This document shows positions 1 to 11,055 of a stretch of 64,000 nucleotides of DNA, in pieces. A program made the position numbers and the translations under genes. How positions within the stretch are numbered: position 1 is the stretch's first letter; each line of letters opens with the position of its first letter. Under the pieces are notes generated by a model. It saw nothing but the letters and a program-made list of their open reading frames with translations. It ran no database searches and was not told the DNA's origin. The stretch is from Stramonita haemastoma (taxonomy: Eukaryota; Mollusca; Gastropoda; Neogastropoda; Muricidae): NCBI GenBank assembly GCA_030674155.1, contig CM060317.1:89191166-89255165 (forward strand), written 5' to 3'.

Positions 1-39
1 TTTTTGTCCTATTTGCTTTCTTTTTCGATTGTTGTGGGT

Positions 40-375
40 TGTTGTTGCTGCTTGTTGTTGTTGTTGTTGGTGTGGTGGTGGTGGTGGTGGTGTGCTGCTG
101 CTGCTGCTGCGCCCCAGTCTATATGATTGCTTGGTTGAATAGTTGGTTGGTTGGTTGGTTGGTTGGTTGGTTGGTTGGTTGGTTGGTTGGTTGGTTGGTT
201 GTTGGTTGGTTGGTTGGTTGCTTGGTTGGTTGGTTGCTTGCTTGCTTGTTTGCTAGGTTGGGCTTGCTGCTTGCTTGCTTGGTTGGTTGCTTGTTGCTTG
301 GTTCTTGTGTTGCTTGGTTGCTTGGTTGCTTGGTATGCTGGTTGCTTGGTTTGCTTGTTGCTAATTGGCTGTGTT
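40..375. repeat. TTG/GGT and (TTGG)n microsatellite
   Basis: Trinucleotide TTG, GTG and CTG runs pass into a long (TTGG)n tetranucleotide tract that is nearly pure at 141-235 and then degenerates with TGCT variants. Open frames across it are low-complexity translations, not genes. Confidence 0.95.
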
Positions 376-433
376 AGCTAGGTGGTTAGTTGCTTGTCGG
401 TCATTGTGTACGTATAGTGAAGAAGAAATCTCT

Positions 434-475
434 GTGTGTGTGTGCTGTGTGTGTGTGTGTGTGTTAGTATGTGCA
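434..475. repeat. (GT)n microsatellite
   Basis: Short interrupted GT tract. The following 340 bases (476-815) are pyrimidine-rich single-copy-looking DNA with no gene I can support. Confidence 0.85.
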
Positions 476-814
476 GTTGCCTCAATTCAAGAGTACAGAC
501 AAATGTCCAGTTTCCCTTGTTTTGCAGTGGTCTTTTCTCGGCTATTGATCCACAAATGCAACCAACAATTGTTCACGTTGAGAGTGCACTTCTTCTGCTT
601 CCTTCTTTGTCTTCCATCCTTCTCTTATTTTATATCTTTATTTCTTTTCAGCCTATATCTCTTCTTTCCTTATAAACAACATCTTGTGCAGATTATTATT
701 GGTTGTTAAAAAACATTCTTTAGTTTTACGTGAATAGATCCATTTGCTTTGCTTTCAAGTCCTATCTTCCTTCTTCGTCCAAACATTGTTTTTTTGTACA
801 TCTTTATTGCTGCT

Positions 815-1006
815 ATTGCTGCTGTTGTTGTTTTTGTTACTGTTGTTGATATTGTTGTTGATGATGTTGTTGTTACTGTCCTGTTCTTTTTCTTCCAACA
901 TACACCACCACACATGCACACATACATACACACACATAAACACACATATACACACACATACACACACGCACTCTCTCACACACACACGCACGCACGCACG
1001 CACGCA

Positions 1007-1060
<54 letters not shown>
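815..1060. repeat. (TTG)n then (CA)n/(ACGC)n compound microsatellite
   Basis: An imperfect TTG/GTT run (815-880) is followed by CA-rich DNA with ACGC units near 985-1007 and a pure (CA)n at about 1010-1059. Confidence 0.95.
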
Positions 1061-1061
<1 letters not shown>

Positions 1062-1200
1062 GATCAACCGACGATGAATCTGACTTTTTTTTAAGATCAA
1101 ATCCACTGCTTACCACCGTATCAGAGCTTTCTGAACTTTTCCATTAGTCCCGTCTGCTCTGCTATTGACTTTTATTTCTCCATCTTTCCTTTACCTGCAG

Positions 1201-1341
1201 GACACTTTGCTATACTTCAATCCCACTGGAACCAGGGCAGCTCTCAACAGAGTAGGACATTTTCAGTCTGTGCATGAGAGCTACAAAGCATCAAAGGAAC
1301 CAGCAGCTGTTCGAAGAGATTCAAAATGTAGAAATAAGTAG
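1201..1341 (+). CDS. Candidate terminal coding exon, unknown protein
   Basis: A strong 3' splice site (pyrimidine-rich stretch ending in TTTACCTGCAG at 1200) opens straight into 46 codons ending in TAG at 1339-1341. The peptide starts DTLLYFNPTGTRAALNRVG and is complex, with none of the simple-sequence bias of nearby open frames. It contains one Cys, a basic C-terminal end (RRDSKCRNK) and no membrane segment. The other two frames close sooner: the one starting T-L-C-Y stops after about 18 codons. No donor site precedes the stop, so a last exon fits best, and an AATAAA follows at 1491. I do not recognise the family. It could also be a relic exon or chance. Upstream exons would lie outside the window or be hidden. 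Confidence 0.4.
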   Translation, partial: DTLLYFNPTGTRAALNRVGHFQSVHESYKASKEPAAVRRDSKCRNK

Positions 1342-1490
1342 AAGAAAATTCCGATAGAATGTCCATAGAATCTGAAAACGGCGGCCATTCGAGGAGTTTG
1401 AAATTTTAAAAAAATCAGTAGATTGAAAATGTTAACGCATTGTCCTCAGATTCTGAGTATGTGCAAATGTTACGAAGAGCAAGAAAAAAG

Positions 1491-1496
1491 AATAAA
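1491..1496 (+). terminator. Possible polyadenylation signal AATAAA
   Basis: AATAAA lies 150 bases after the stop codon of the 1201-1341 exon candidate. The hexamer is common in AT-rich DNA, so support is only positional. Confidence 0.25.
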
Positions 1497-1854
1497 AAAG
1501 ACAGTGGTTTTTTTTTCATATAGCCACTACTCCATTACTGCAATATCATCAAGTTCTCAAAATGTAGCTTCTTACTGAAAAATTCCAAGCAAAAGGTCTG
1601 AAGTTTCAGAAATAAGAATACTTTGTTTAAATCGCATTAGGAACAGATGTCATCAGTTTTATATTTTTAAAGCAGATTTTATTGTAGAAAGTGTACACAA
1701 GGTTAATGTGCTACTTACAAAGAAGATGTGTTAGCTTCACACATAACGATGGAAATTTCAGTCGTGGACATTGTGTTTTGTGTAAGATCATACTTTTTTT
1801 AAGACTTTTTGTCTTCCATTCATACCGGCATAAATAGCCTACTATCTTTAAAAG
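1497..1854. other. AT-rich unique-looking DNA, no gene seen
   Basis: No low-complexity tract, no splice-bounded open frame of note and no repeat that I could match elsewhere in the window. Confidence 0.5.
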
Positions 1855-2030
1855 GAGATCGATTTTTATCGGATTAAGGGGGAAGTGGAGTCATTCCCTA
1901 TGTAAACTCCATTGGAAACCCCCTTGAAACAGGCGGGTGTATCGGTTGTGACTCGAACCCGGGCCGTTAAATCAGGAGGGCAACCCTCTAACCGCTTAGT
2001 TATTCCCTCACTACCCCACCCCCTCTCCTC
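1855..2030 (-). mobile_element. tRNA-derived SINE, minus strand
   Basis: On the minus strand a tRNA-like head has an A-box-like TAAGCGGTTAGAGGG and a B box GGGTTCGAGTC about 30 bases later, followed by an unrelated body. That spacing is typical of a pol III SINE promoter. The body differs from the window's main SINE family, so this is a separate family. Confidence 0.6.
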
Positions 2031-2176
2031 CTTCCTCCCGAATCTGTGCCTGTTTAAGTGTTAAAAAAACTGTCTGCTTTGTGTGGCGTCATCGGTGATT
2101 GCGCTAACAGGCAGACCTATTTGCGCCACTGTGGACTGATCAGCACTTCAATGTGACTGATTGAACTGCATAAATC

Positions 2177-2312
<136 letters not shown>

Positions 2313-2608
2313 TGTTTTATTGAGGAAATATGGATAAGCCAGAGGCTTCTTTACACCAGGTCCTCATAAAAAAAAACCACCCACACACAAACAAACCAAA
2401 AACAACAAACTACTGGCAACAATCATAAAGAATTATATAACATATAGATATAGCAAGAGAGAGAGAGAGAGAGAGGTCAAACTCTTTTATTTCGAGGATA
2501 ATGAATAAGCACTCAGGTACTTTTTTATATGCAGCCCCCGCTCTTATTAGGCATAAGATCAAGATATTAAAAACCCTCAAACTAAATGACAATAACAATT
2601 ATAAACCA
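2313..2608. other. A-rich DNA with a short (GA)n and a SINE tail relic
   Basis: Contains (GA)n at 2456-2474. Then comes a minus-strand relic of the main SINE tail (TTATTTCGAGGATAATG with AATAAGCACTCA) at about 2485-2545. No gene seen. Confidence 0.5.
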
Positions 2609-2772
2609 AGAGAGAGACAGACACAGACACAGACAGGCAAACAAACAGACAGACAAAAAGGCACAAAGACTGAGACAGAGACAGATACAGACAGATAGAC
2701 AAACAGACACACAGAGAGACAGAGATAGGCAGACAGATAGATACAAATAGACATACAGACATACAGACACAT

Positions 2773-2829
<57 letters not shown>

Positions 2830-2872
2830 GACAGAAAAACACAGAGAGAGACAGTCAGAGACAGACAGACAA
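2609..2872. repeat. Degenerate (ACAG)n microsatellite
   Basis: GACA units with many interruptions flank a pure core of ACAG at about 2775-2822. Long minus-strand open frames here are Cys/Leu/Ser-rich repeat translations. Confidence 0.95.
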
Positions 2873-2884
2873 AGTCATTTATAT

Positions 2885-3055
2885 CCGGTACTTCATTACA
2901 TGAAATTGCCTGGTTTCCCCTGGTGCTAACGTTGTCATTCCTGCCTATAGTGGAAATACAGCCGACAATAATTCCACAGTCTGGCTTTTCACACTGCATG
3001 AAAGACTTTCCTTTCCTACCAGCAATATCTTTTCCTCCCTTCCGACCCATTTCAT
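2885..3055 (+). repeat. Partial family R repeat (3' part)
   Basis: The CCTGGTGCTAAC...ATTCCTGCC segment matches the downstream half of family R copies at 23.9, 24.9 and 30.0 kb, in the same orientation. The core itself is missing. Confidence 0.4.
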
Positions 3056-3276
3056 AGGGCAGTATAATTAATTAGCTCCGTCCTTGTGGCCCGGGCCAAA
3101 TGCTTTGTCAGTTATTGATGGAAGTTAAGTGTCAAGGTCTATGATTATCCAAATATTTGATAACTTTGTCAACTATTTTCTCTTGTTTTTTTTCTAAATA
3201 TAAAAAGTTGTACAGTCATAATCCTAACAATGTACACAAAATGAACTCGGGGGTTTAACAATGTGAGATTTTTATC
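3056..3276. other. Unique-looking spacer
   Basis: AT-rich sequence with no repeat or coding signal that I can support. Confidence 0.4.
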
Positions 3277-3545
3277 ATGCCATCGTTTAACCTTCATTCA
3301 GGTAGCCGCTGTCCAACTTCGGGGATGATGTTTAAGCGCGACACGATTTTGCATGCATGTTTGTTGTTGCTGTTGTTGTTGCTGTTGTTGTTGCTTTTGT
3401 GTTGCTGTTGTTGTTGTTGTTGTTGTCCGTTCTTCAGGCACAAATGGCCTACACTTCCGAAAGGCAGAATGGGTTTTAACATGAGCATAAGATGTTTTGC
3501 CTGCGTTCGCTCACGGGACCTCGATTTATGGTTTCTGATGTGGGG
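3277..3545 (-). mobile_element. Diverged main-family SINE, minus strand, split by (TTG)n
   Basis: Reverse-oriented SINE body (CAAATGGCCTACACTTCCGAAAGG, then AAGATGTTTTGCCTGCGTTCG; each a shortened match to other copies). A (TTG/CTG)n tract occupies 3358-3426. The tRNA-like head is not preserved. Confidence 0.6.
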
Positions 3546-3635
3546 TAATTTCAGGTCTGTGCTGATGAAAACCCCAGAGCGAAAATTTCCTAGAACGGGT
3601 GCACAGGCGGTGGCTCAAACCTCAAAACTTAGAAC

Positions 3636-4025
3636 GGGTGGATCAGTGGTCTAGAGGTAACGCGCCTGTCTAAAAAGCGAAAAGTTCGGGTCGGAGTGTG
3701 CTGTGGTTTGAATCATGTTTGGGCCTAAAACTTTTCCCCTATCCATTAGACCATGAGTGGTGTTCTGGGTGCTAGTCTTTCGGATGAGACGATAAACTGA
3801 GTCGCTTGTGTTACACATCGTTACTGAGCGCACGTAAAAGAACTCACGGCAACAAGAGAGTTGTCCCTGGCAAAATTCTGTAGAAAAAGCTTCTCTGATA
3901 GGAAACAAATACAGTTGCAGAGAAAAAAAAATTAAATGGGTAAGCCTGCTCTTGTGGCGACCCGCTCTCCCCGGGAAGAGCAGCCCGAATTTCACGCAGA
4001 TTATTTTTTTAAACCCGGGCAGTCG
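3636..4025 (+). mobile_element. tRNA-derived SINE, second subfamily
   Basis: The head GGTGGATCAGTGGTCTAGAG fits a pol III A box, and GTTCGGGTCG is a weak B box. The 3' end has CTCTCCCCGGGAAGAGCAGC and CCGAATTTCACGCAG, as in the elements at 37.5 and 43.9 kb. A diverged reverse copy is at 50.9-51.2 kb. Confidence 0.65.
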
Positions 4026-4328
4026 GATCACAAGCTCAAGACTGGAACCACTAGCACTAGGCTATCTATTCCCTGCTCCTTTGCCCATGACTTAAAAGAA
4101 TGGCTGTTCTTTAAAGTCCATGCCACGCGCTTTCAAACTGTGTGCCAGGGTTTCTTTGTTATCAGGAAGTTAGATCATGTTTGTGTTTTTATGACACAAG
4201 CTATTTTAAAAGTGTCCTTGAAAAACACCACTACTGTATGTATCACCAGCAGCCAACTGAACAAGAGAAGAAGAATACCTAAAAGCAAAATACAAGGAAA
4301 GTTAAAAATAAAACTTCGCGATGATTAT
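4026..4328. other. Spacer without gene
   Basis: Mixed-composition DNA. The open frame through it runs on into a GT microsatellite and shows no splice-bounded coding segment. Confidence 0.4.
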
Positions 4329-4561
4329 GGCGTGCAAATGCGTGTTTGTGTATGTGTGTGTCTGTGTATGTGTGTGCATGTATGTGTGTATGTGTGTGTG
4401 CATGCGTGTGTGTGTTTGTGTGTGTGTGTGTGTGTGCATGCATGTGCGTGTGCATGTGAGTATGTGTGTGTGTGCGTGCGTATGTACATACATGTGTGGG
4501 CCCATACATGCAGCGGGCTTGTAAATTTTTATATGTTTGTCTGTCTGTCTTTGTGTGTGTG

Positions 4562-4649
<88 letters not shown>

Positions 4650-4655
4650 CGTACG
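4329..4655. repeat. (GT)n microsatellite cluster
   Basis: Two GT-rich blocks (4329-4495 and 4546-4650) with CATG, TATG and TTTT interruptions around a 50-base spacer. Confidence 0.95.
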
Positions 4656-5035
4656 GCAGTGTGCAGCAGCATCCCACATGCAATAACTGCTGTACACCGC
4701 TGTATGACAACAAAAAACATGCAAGGCCACTTCCTGGTTCCTCAAAGCCGTTAACCAGGCCACGTAAGCCATCAGATACAGGAACCACTCTATCCTGACA
4801 GCCAATGGCCGGTCAACTGGACAGCTGGAGTGGCCTGTGACTGGGTCAGATGGGGCTCTGTACAGACTGACTACAGTGTCCGCCGTGAGCAGTGCATCAC
4901 TGAAATAATGGAAAATGGGCTGAGGGCTAGCTTGTCTGCTGCCATCCTGTCAAGCTTTGTTATGAGATGCTAACACAAATTGTACAGTACGGAGAATGTG
5001 GTTTTTTGTTGCTTAGAGATGAGAAAGATAGTGCA
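4656..5035. other. Complex sequence, two overlapping open + frames
   Basis: From 4755 to a TAA at 4971 a 72-codon frame stays open (it includes WPVNWTAGVACDWVRWG). A second frame is open over part of the same stretch (LEWPVTGSDGALYRLTTV). No convincing acceptor borders either frame, so I cannot choose between coding and chance. Confidence 0.25.
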
Positions 5036-5265
5036 TATGTATGTGTGTATGTATGTATGTATGTATGTATGTATGTATGATATGTATAGTATGTATGTAT
5101 GTATGTATGTATGTATGTATGTATGTATGTATGTATGTATGTATGTATGTATGTATGTATGTATGTATGTATGATGTGTGTATGCATGTGTGTATATATG
5201 TCTGTGTTTATTTAATTATTTTATTCATTCTTTTATATCGAGTGAGTGTGTGTGTTGTGTCGCGC

Positions 5266-5298
<33 letters not shown>

Positions 5299-5335
5299 TG
5301 TGTGTCTGTGTGTCTGTGTGTCTGTGTGTGTGTGA
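5036..5335. repeat. (TATG)n and (GT)n microsatellites
   Basis: A long ATGT tetranucleotide tract (5040-5173) is followed by a short A/T-rich stretch with a SINE-tail relic (TTCTTTTATATCGAG). An interrupted GT tract follows at 5245-5334. Confidence 0.95.
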
Positions 5336-6279
5336 CAGAAACAGAGACAAACAAGAGGTAGAGGGTTCTCCAGTGCATTACAACTAAACGTCTAAAACGG
5401 TCAAACAAAAACAGTGTTCACCACAAACTCTGAACCTGTCCCCCACATGGCTCTCTGTTGACAGTCTTCAATCCCTCCATCCAGGGAATGCTTTGCCCGT
5501 CCTCCTTCCTTGGGGTCCCAGTAGAACAAGTGACCGCAGTGACCAGGCTACTGCATCGTCCAATTACAGTCACACTGCCTCCAGACATAAAGAGGCAATG
5601 AATGACTTCATGGCATTCATCTTGGAGAAAAAATTGCCATCGCAAATACAAGACCAAATCGGATAGAGAATATTGACAGAACGATAGACATGTGGCAAAG
5701 GGCATCAGGGAACAAAAGGCATTTAATATCTCTCGACAAGCTCACTTCATTATAGCGTTGCCATTGAGTTCTAGCCGGAAGACCCTATCAACTGAAATGT
5801 CCATCTCGTCTCTGCAAAACTCTATTTCATCATTGGTGAACCTGGGAGCTACGGTTAAGGAACGAGAATAAAAAGGGGAAAGGTAAAGTTCAAACTGAAA
5901 GAAAATTAATTAGAATTTGGAAAACAAAAGTTAAGTGCATCAAAGTAACCTTTTTTGAACACTTTGCCAAATAAAGATAGAGTCAACCCTATGATTGAAC
6001 GTACCGTTGAAAATTCTGAATATGGCTTTAAACCGATTTGCTTTCGTTGCATTTAACATCATGTTTGAATTCTTATAATTTGCTTGAGCCTTTTTTCAAT
6101 TTACACACAAATGTTTTAATGTCTATCCCAGTATCCATTCTGAATCTTGTAGTTGTAGTGAGCTAGAAAATCTGGCATCTATGCTAACTTTAAAATTATA
6201 GTGTGTTTTCTTCAAAACAGGTCCACTTACATTTTTCTTCTAAAATAAAACAATCATACCAATCCCATGATACTGTCAT
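5336..6279. other. 944 bases of complex DNA, no confident gene
   Basis: A 95-codon minus-strand frame (5705-5418) is complex and contains SVTVIGRCSSLVTAVTCSTG, but lacks clear splice borders. At 5826-5860 a + strand stretch translates LYFIIGEPGSYG, similar to LIIGEPQNFGQG in the 55.2-kb exon candidate, then hits a stop. It may be an exon relic. The remainder is AT-rich and unassigned. Confidence 0.3.
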
Positions 6280-6580
6280 TTACAACATAATCTATGGCAG
6301 TCCACGAATAGAGCAATCTTTCTCAATGACCCAACGGAAGGGCCATCTCATTCTATTTACTCAGCCCATCATTCTTTACAGCGTGCCAGACCAGGTCTGA
6401 AATAGTCTGGACAGGAGCCAGCCTAGCAGCTCATCATGGAGCTATCAATCCGGTCATAACCAACAGCTATTTGATCGGACAGGCTCCGGCCAGAGACGGT
6501 CTATTAACGCTGAGGCATTTTGCCACCACCCACGTCCTGCCTGCCTCCCCTCAGCTGTACTATAATCGATTCATGCAAAT
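6280..6580 (+). repeat. Family R repeat, subgroup C copy 1
   Basis: Aligns over about 300 bases with 16160-16450 (shared: GGCCATCTCA/GGCCACCTCA, then GCTCATCA.GG.CCATCAAT, GTTTGATTGGACAGGC). Its central part also resembles the family R core. Confidence 0.65.
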
Positions 6581-7045
6581 TACACTTTTTTTCTCGGTTC
6601 TTGGCTAGATTTCTGAGGTTCACCAATGGTGAGATTTTGCGTATGCCATCGTTTGTTTGTTTTTTTTGCCCACCATGAAAATAATATGTTCAAACAAGAT
6701 TGAAAACTTTGATTGATCTTTCCTTTCTTTTGCACTGCAAAGGATCCATGTTGAGGAAAGTGGAATACAATCTAGTTGGTATCTATAAGATACAATCAAT
6801 AAAACATTATCAGGGTTTTTTCAAAGATATACAACTTAGAGACGTGTTATAGCAAACTTGATTGATATTAATCAGATCAATCAATGAAGTTTTCATCTAA
6901 AGACATTTCTTGACAGATGTACGATTTTAACATGTTCGAAAGTATAAAAAAGCGTCAAAAAGCAAAGCAACAACAAAAAATATAGGAAGTCAATTTACCT
7001 CTCAAGAGTCTTTCCATGGTCTCTTCATTTAAAATGTTCGATAGA
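6581..7045. other. AT-rich spacer
   Basis: No gene, SINE or long microsatellite recognised. Confidence 0.4.
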
Positions 7046-7183
7046 TAAGACAGATAGACAGAGAGACAAACAGGTAGATAGATAATCTGATAGACAGACA
7101 GATAAACAGACAGACATAGAGACAGAGAGACAGAGAGACAGAGAGAAAGATAGAAAGATAGAAAGATAGAAAGATAGAAAGAT

Positions 7184-7274
<91 letters not shown>

Positions 7275-7275
7275 C

Positions 7276-7338
<63 letters not shown>

Positions 7339-7355
7339 TAGATAGATAGAGAGAC

Positions 7356-7410
<55 letters not shown>

Positions 7411-7411
7411 G
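7046..7411. repeat. (GATA)n/(GACA)n compound microsatellite
   Basis: Alternating GACA, GAGA, GATA and GACA blocks, with (GATA)n at about 7188-7275 and (GACA)n at 7290-7336 and 7360-7410. Confidence 0.97.
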
Positions 7412-7518
7412 GCAGTTATAACAAGTATGATTTGATTTTTTTTTTATTCTCTCCTTTTGTCATGATTCGTGCTGCTCTTTATCGCTGTCTTCCTCTTTTT
7501 CTTTAGCTGACTGGATTT

Positions 7519-7711
<193 letters not shown>

Positions 7712-8004
7712 TCTTACTAAATTTTCTGCAAGCATTTTCAGCTGTTTGTTCTAGCATCTGAGAAGGGGGCATTTTCCGTATGTGAAGCCACTTTATATAG
7801 ATATATATATATATAGGCAATTGTGTGCTGGTGGGAATAGATGACAAAATGTATATTCATCGATATCTTTGATGTAGTTTATCCTAACAAAATTTGATCT
7901 CCAAGTATGAATACAAAGGTTTTAAACTCTTTTGCTTGGCCAATCTTTCGAAGCATATTTTTGTTTGTTTGTTTGTTGTTTTTTCTCCTCCTTTAACTAT
8001 ATAC
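7712..8004. other. Spacer with short (TA)n
   Basis: Includes (AT)n at 7798-7815. No coding signal. Confidence 0.4.
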
Positions 8005-8536
8005 ATGATAACAGTTGCATCCCTTAACAGGAAGTTGAAGCATGCTGCTTTTGAAGGTAATGCTTCACACCATCTCTTCATCATTCGCCATGTACAGGGA
8101 GAATGAAGATGGAAGGCTTCGCTATGTCATGTGTGGTTATTGCCGACTAGGTGCTTAAGTCAGAAACATGATGTAATAATCAGAATCCTTATCCAATAAT
8201 CAGGACCATTATGTAATACCCAGACTCATTACGCAGTAAACATAGCCCAAACGCAGGCAGAGGCAGTCAGCCGAATCACAATGACCAGTGATTAGCTTCT
8301 GTGCACCAGGACTGGCTGGCGTTTAGGGCAGAAAGCCACAGAAGACATCAGAAATCTGCCGGGAATAAATCGGCTATTTGCATCTGATGCATTCTGGTTT
8401 GGATACTGTTGTTGCTTTTTCCCGACATAACCGCTTCCTTGTTTCTGCTATAAAGAATTAATCGGTCATTTGATATCACCAGATTGATTTCATATCAAAG
8501 AAGCAAAATGTTGAGAGATGGGAACACTGAGATGTG
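8005..8536 (+). repeat. Family R repeat, subgroup A copy 1
   Basis: Shares an ordered series of segments with 14.7, 19.0 and 22.2 kb: AACAGGAAGTTGAAGCATGC, then TAAGTCAGA...ATGTAAT, then CCGAATCACAATGACCAGTG, then CTGCCGGGAATAAAT. It runs directly into a microsatellite at its 3' end. Confidence 0.75.
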
Positions 8537-8545
8537 GTGTGGGTG

Positions 8546-8596
<51 letters not shown>
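8537..8596. repeat. (GTGC)n microsatellite
   Basis: About 14 GTGC units abut the end of the family R copy. Confidence 0.95.
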
Positions 8597-8934
8597 ATGC
8601 ACGTAATTTTAATCAATATTTTCGAAACCTATAGACGAAGACTAGTTTTGTAGAGGAGCATAAAAATGAAAGTGGTACCCGATTTGAAGTGTCTATATTT
8701 AATGTACATTATATCGAAACATTTCACCTGATTAAGCCTGGAAAATAGACACTAATAAACCATCTGCTTTACAGCTTCAGGAATAGACTACCACAGCTTC
8801 CTCTCCAACTATTCCTTCACGCCTCATTTGATTCATTTTTCTTTCAGACGGTGAATCAAAGATGATCAATGAATCTGACCTTCTGTATTGAATTTAATTT
8901 TTGTAAGGCTATGGTTAAGATCAGACTAGCCCCT
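8597..8934. other. Spacer, one acceptor-like site
   Basis: TTCATTTTTCTTTCAG at 8835-8850 is an excellent acceptor sequence, but the longest frame after it has only 14 codons. No exon called. Confidence 0.3.
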
Positions 8935-9610
8935 CCAACTTCAGTCATTGCAAAGTTGAACACGATTTTTTAAAAAGTTAGGAGATCAGCTTCCCAACAA
9001 AGTTGAAGTTGCTTAGAGCTCTCGTCATTTCCACACTGATGTACAGGTGTAAAGAAAACCTGGACCTTGACTGCAGAACAGGAAGAAAGATTCCAAAGCC
9101 TTCGAACTAGAATCAGTCAGACGGCTCCTATACATTTCCTGGACGGACCTCAGAACCAAGGAGTCAGTGTGGCAAGAGGTGATCCTGAAAGCTGGGCCAC
9201 AGGAACCAACCCCTTCAGACACATGGCGTTGTACGAGGAGGAAGCTGGTTGGTTGGTGACGTCAACACGGCACACTCTGGCCAAGACTGTCCTATATCGG
9301 ACACACAGGGGCAGACAGATGAAGAACTGGAGGGAGGAGACACAGGGGCAGACAGAGAAGAACTGGAGGGAGGCAGGACACAGGGGCAGACAGATGGAAG
9401 AACTGGAGGGAGGAGGACACAGGGGCAGACAGATGAAGAACTGGATGATGCAGAACATCAAAGACTGGACAGACCGGCCTTCACATGGCGTTGATGCTGC
9501 GAAAAGTTGAAGTCAGACCAGCCTGAAGTGAATTACCGACCATCGTGACCCGCCTGTTCGTTCCCCTGACCTTCCTGGTTAAGGGACTGCTGATAATGAT
9601 ACAATTCACT
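8935..9610 (+). pseudogene. Decayed non-LTR reverse-transcriptase C-terminal segment
   Basis: Translations in shifting frames follow the C-terminal region of a widespread animal non-LTR endonuclease-reverse transcriptase. In order they give KLLRALVISTLMY (9000-9040), LTAEQEERFQSLRTR (9067-9111), an LAKTVLY block near 9282, RGRQMKNW, then MQNIKDWTDRPSHGVDAAKS ending in TGA. Known families read roughly LLRALVIS, Y.CETWTLTAE, GHV.RH..L.KT..., GRQRK.W..NIK.W; this is from memory. Frameshifts lie between the blocks, so the copy is dead. The basic GRQ..NW part is expanded into a minisatellite. The catalytic YXDD region is not in this fragment. Confidence 0.75.
9301..9447 (+). repeat. 37-bp minisatellite inside the RT relic
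   Basis: Four units of about 36-38 bases beginning ACACAGGGGCAGACAGATG, each followed by AAGAACTGGAGGGAGG. They encode repeated RGRQMKNW-like peptide where the intact protein has one such motif. Confidence 0.9.
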
Positions 9611-9989
9611 TTCCTAGCATTTCTGCTACAGTGTGGGATGATTCCGGGTTGAGACATTTATTATTGATTCCTGTCAAATTGGTTGATGAGAAACGCATTG
9701 AATTCTTCTAAGTTAAAGGGTATGTTTTAGGAGTATGCAGTGTGACAAGCCTGCTGAACAGTATGACAATAAGTGACAGTTATAGTGAAGTGTTTCAATG
9801 GTTTAAGAGACCTACCAAAACTAAAATGTAATGATTATTCAAAGCATCATAATCTTTTTTCAGTGAGTTAAAATACCTGTTGTTTTGTTGTGCTTTTTTT
9901 CTAAGTTAACGAACCTTCCTTGGCAAACCAAAGCAAGCACTGCTACATTACAAAATAAAAAACAGTCCCCATCCCACCTCGGACTGCCT
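9611..9989. other. AT-rich spacer
   Basis: No repeat or gene recognised. Confidence 0.4.
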
Positions 9990-10262
9990 CAACACAAGCC
10001 CCCATGAGCTAATGCCAGACACCACGTGACAAGCACAAGGCCCCATCATGCTTCCTGTGGCCATTCCATTTAACCTGGGCATGGGAAATGACCAGGTAAT
10101 AGGTACATCCAGTCAGGCAGCCATGGGGTATGTGGTGATCGTGTCTCTTTAACCAGGGCTGGGGATGGACAGCACTAACTGGCCATGAACGGCAGGTGTC
10201 CACATGTAATGCATCATGAACCAACACGTCTGGGTTCCCTTGGTGCTGGTTAATGACATGGA
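9990..10262 (+). repeat. Diverged family R copy
   Basis: GGTAATAGGTACATCCAGTC is close to subgroup A copy 4 (22.27 kb), and a 3' TTCCCTTGGTGCTGGTTAATG segment matches the downstream half of other copies. The core is poorly preserved. Confidence 0.4.
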
Positions 10263-10344
10263 ACTAAATCAGCTTGTGGTGGGTTACAAATATTGGATCA
10301 TTTATATGATCAAATAAAAGATGCACGCGTATGCGTTTTCTTAC

Positions 10345-10430
10345 GCGCGTCCATGATGATTGATGAAAATAAGGATGATTTAATGATGCTACTATGGAAG
10401 TGCATCCGCTTTGAGACTACTTGACAGGGT
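10345..10430 (+). repeat. Dispersed repeat shared with 33.8 kb
   Basis: ATGGAAGTGCAT...GAGACTACTTGACAGGG, preceded by GATGAT-rich DNA, occurs again at 33786-33866 in the same orientation. It may be the 3' end of a LINE-type element. Confidence 0.55.
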
Positions 10431-10488
10431 TATATATATATATTTATATATATATATATTATATATATATTATTTTTTTTTTTTAATA
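10430..10488. repeat. (TA)n and poly(T)
   Basis: Interrupted TA tract ending in a T run. Confidence 0.9.
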
Positions 10489-10489
10489 T

Positions 10490-10775
10490 ATATCCAAAGT
10501 CATTCGGATGAGACTCGAAACCGAGGCCCCGTGTGCGAATGCACGCAGAACATCTGGCGCACACGTTAAAATCCCGTTCCACCTTTCGGAAGAGTAGGCC
10601 ATCGTGTGCCGGTAGGAGCGGATGACAAAATTATAACAAACCAGCATGCACACAGGTGTCGTGTTTAGACACCATCCCTGAGGAAAAATCGGGGAGTTGG
10701 AGTCCCAGAGCGGCTCGGGGCTGTAGGTATATGGCAACGGTACTGGAACCATTCGTATCGGTCAATGCCCTTCCA
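10490..10775 (+). mobile_element. SINE, main family, 5'-truncated
   Basis: Body with TCATTCGGATGAGAC, CGAGGCCCCGTGTGCGAA, GCACGCAGAACATC and TTTCGGAAGAGTAGGCCATC, as in the 37.3-kb copy. The tRNA-like head is absent. Confidence 0.8.
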
Positions 10776-10954
10776 ATGGATCATTCCAGTGCCGTGGAGA
10801 AGGGGGGTCTGCTGCATGGGTAACAGCTTGCCCTCCATACATACTTGCCCAGGCTTTGCGCTCTAAAGTGTACAGCAGCAACAAGACAACAACAGTTGAT
10901 CATCGTTGTTCGTCGTTGATCTTTGCGCCTGGTGGCAGCATGATCTGTGGCTCT

Positions 10955-11055
10955 GTAGGTCAAATGCAAGCGCTTTGATTTGTCTTTACAAGAGAAAGCG
11001 CTATACAAATTCCATGTATTATTATTATATATTATTATTATTATTATTATTATAT
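10955..11055 (+). mobile_element. 3' end of a retroelement with ATT tail
   Basis: GCAAGCGCTTTGATTTGTC, then GCGCTATACAAATTCC and an (ATT)n tail. The reverse complement is at 13380-13455, also attached to its trinucleotide tract. AGCGCTATA..AAT plus an ATTATT tail is a common retroelement 3' end in animals. Confidence 0.6.

Noticed and set aside
4755..4973. 72-codon exon with WVRWG and RREQ
   Set aside because: Two frames open, no acceptor with a pyrimidine tract, no recognised family.
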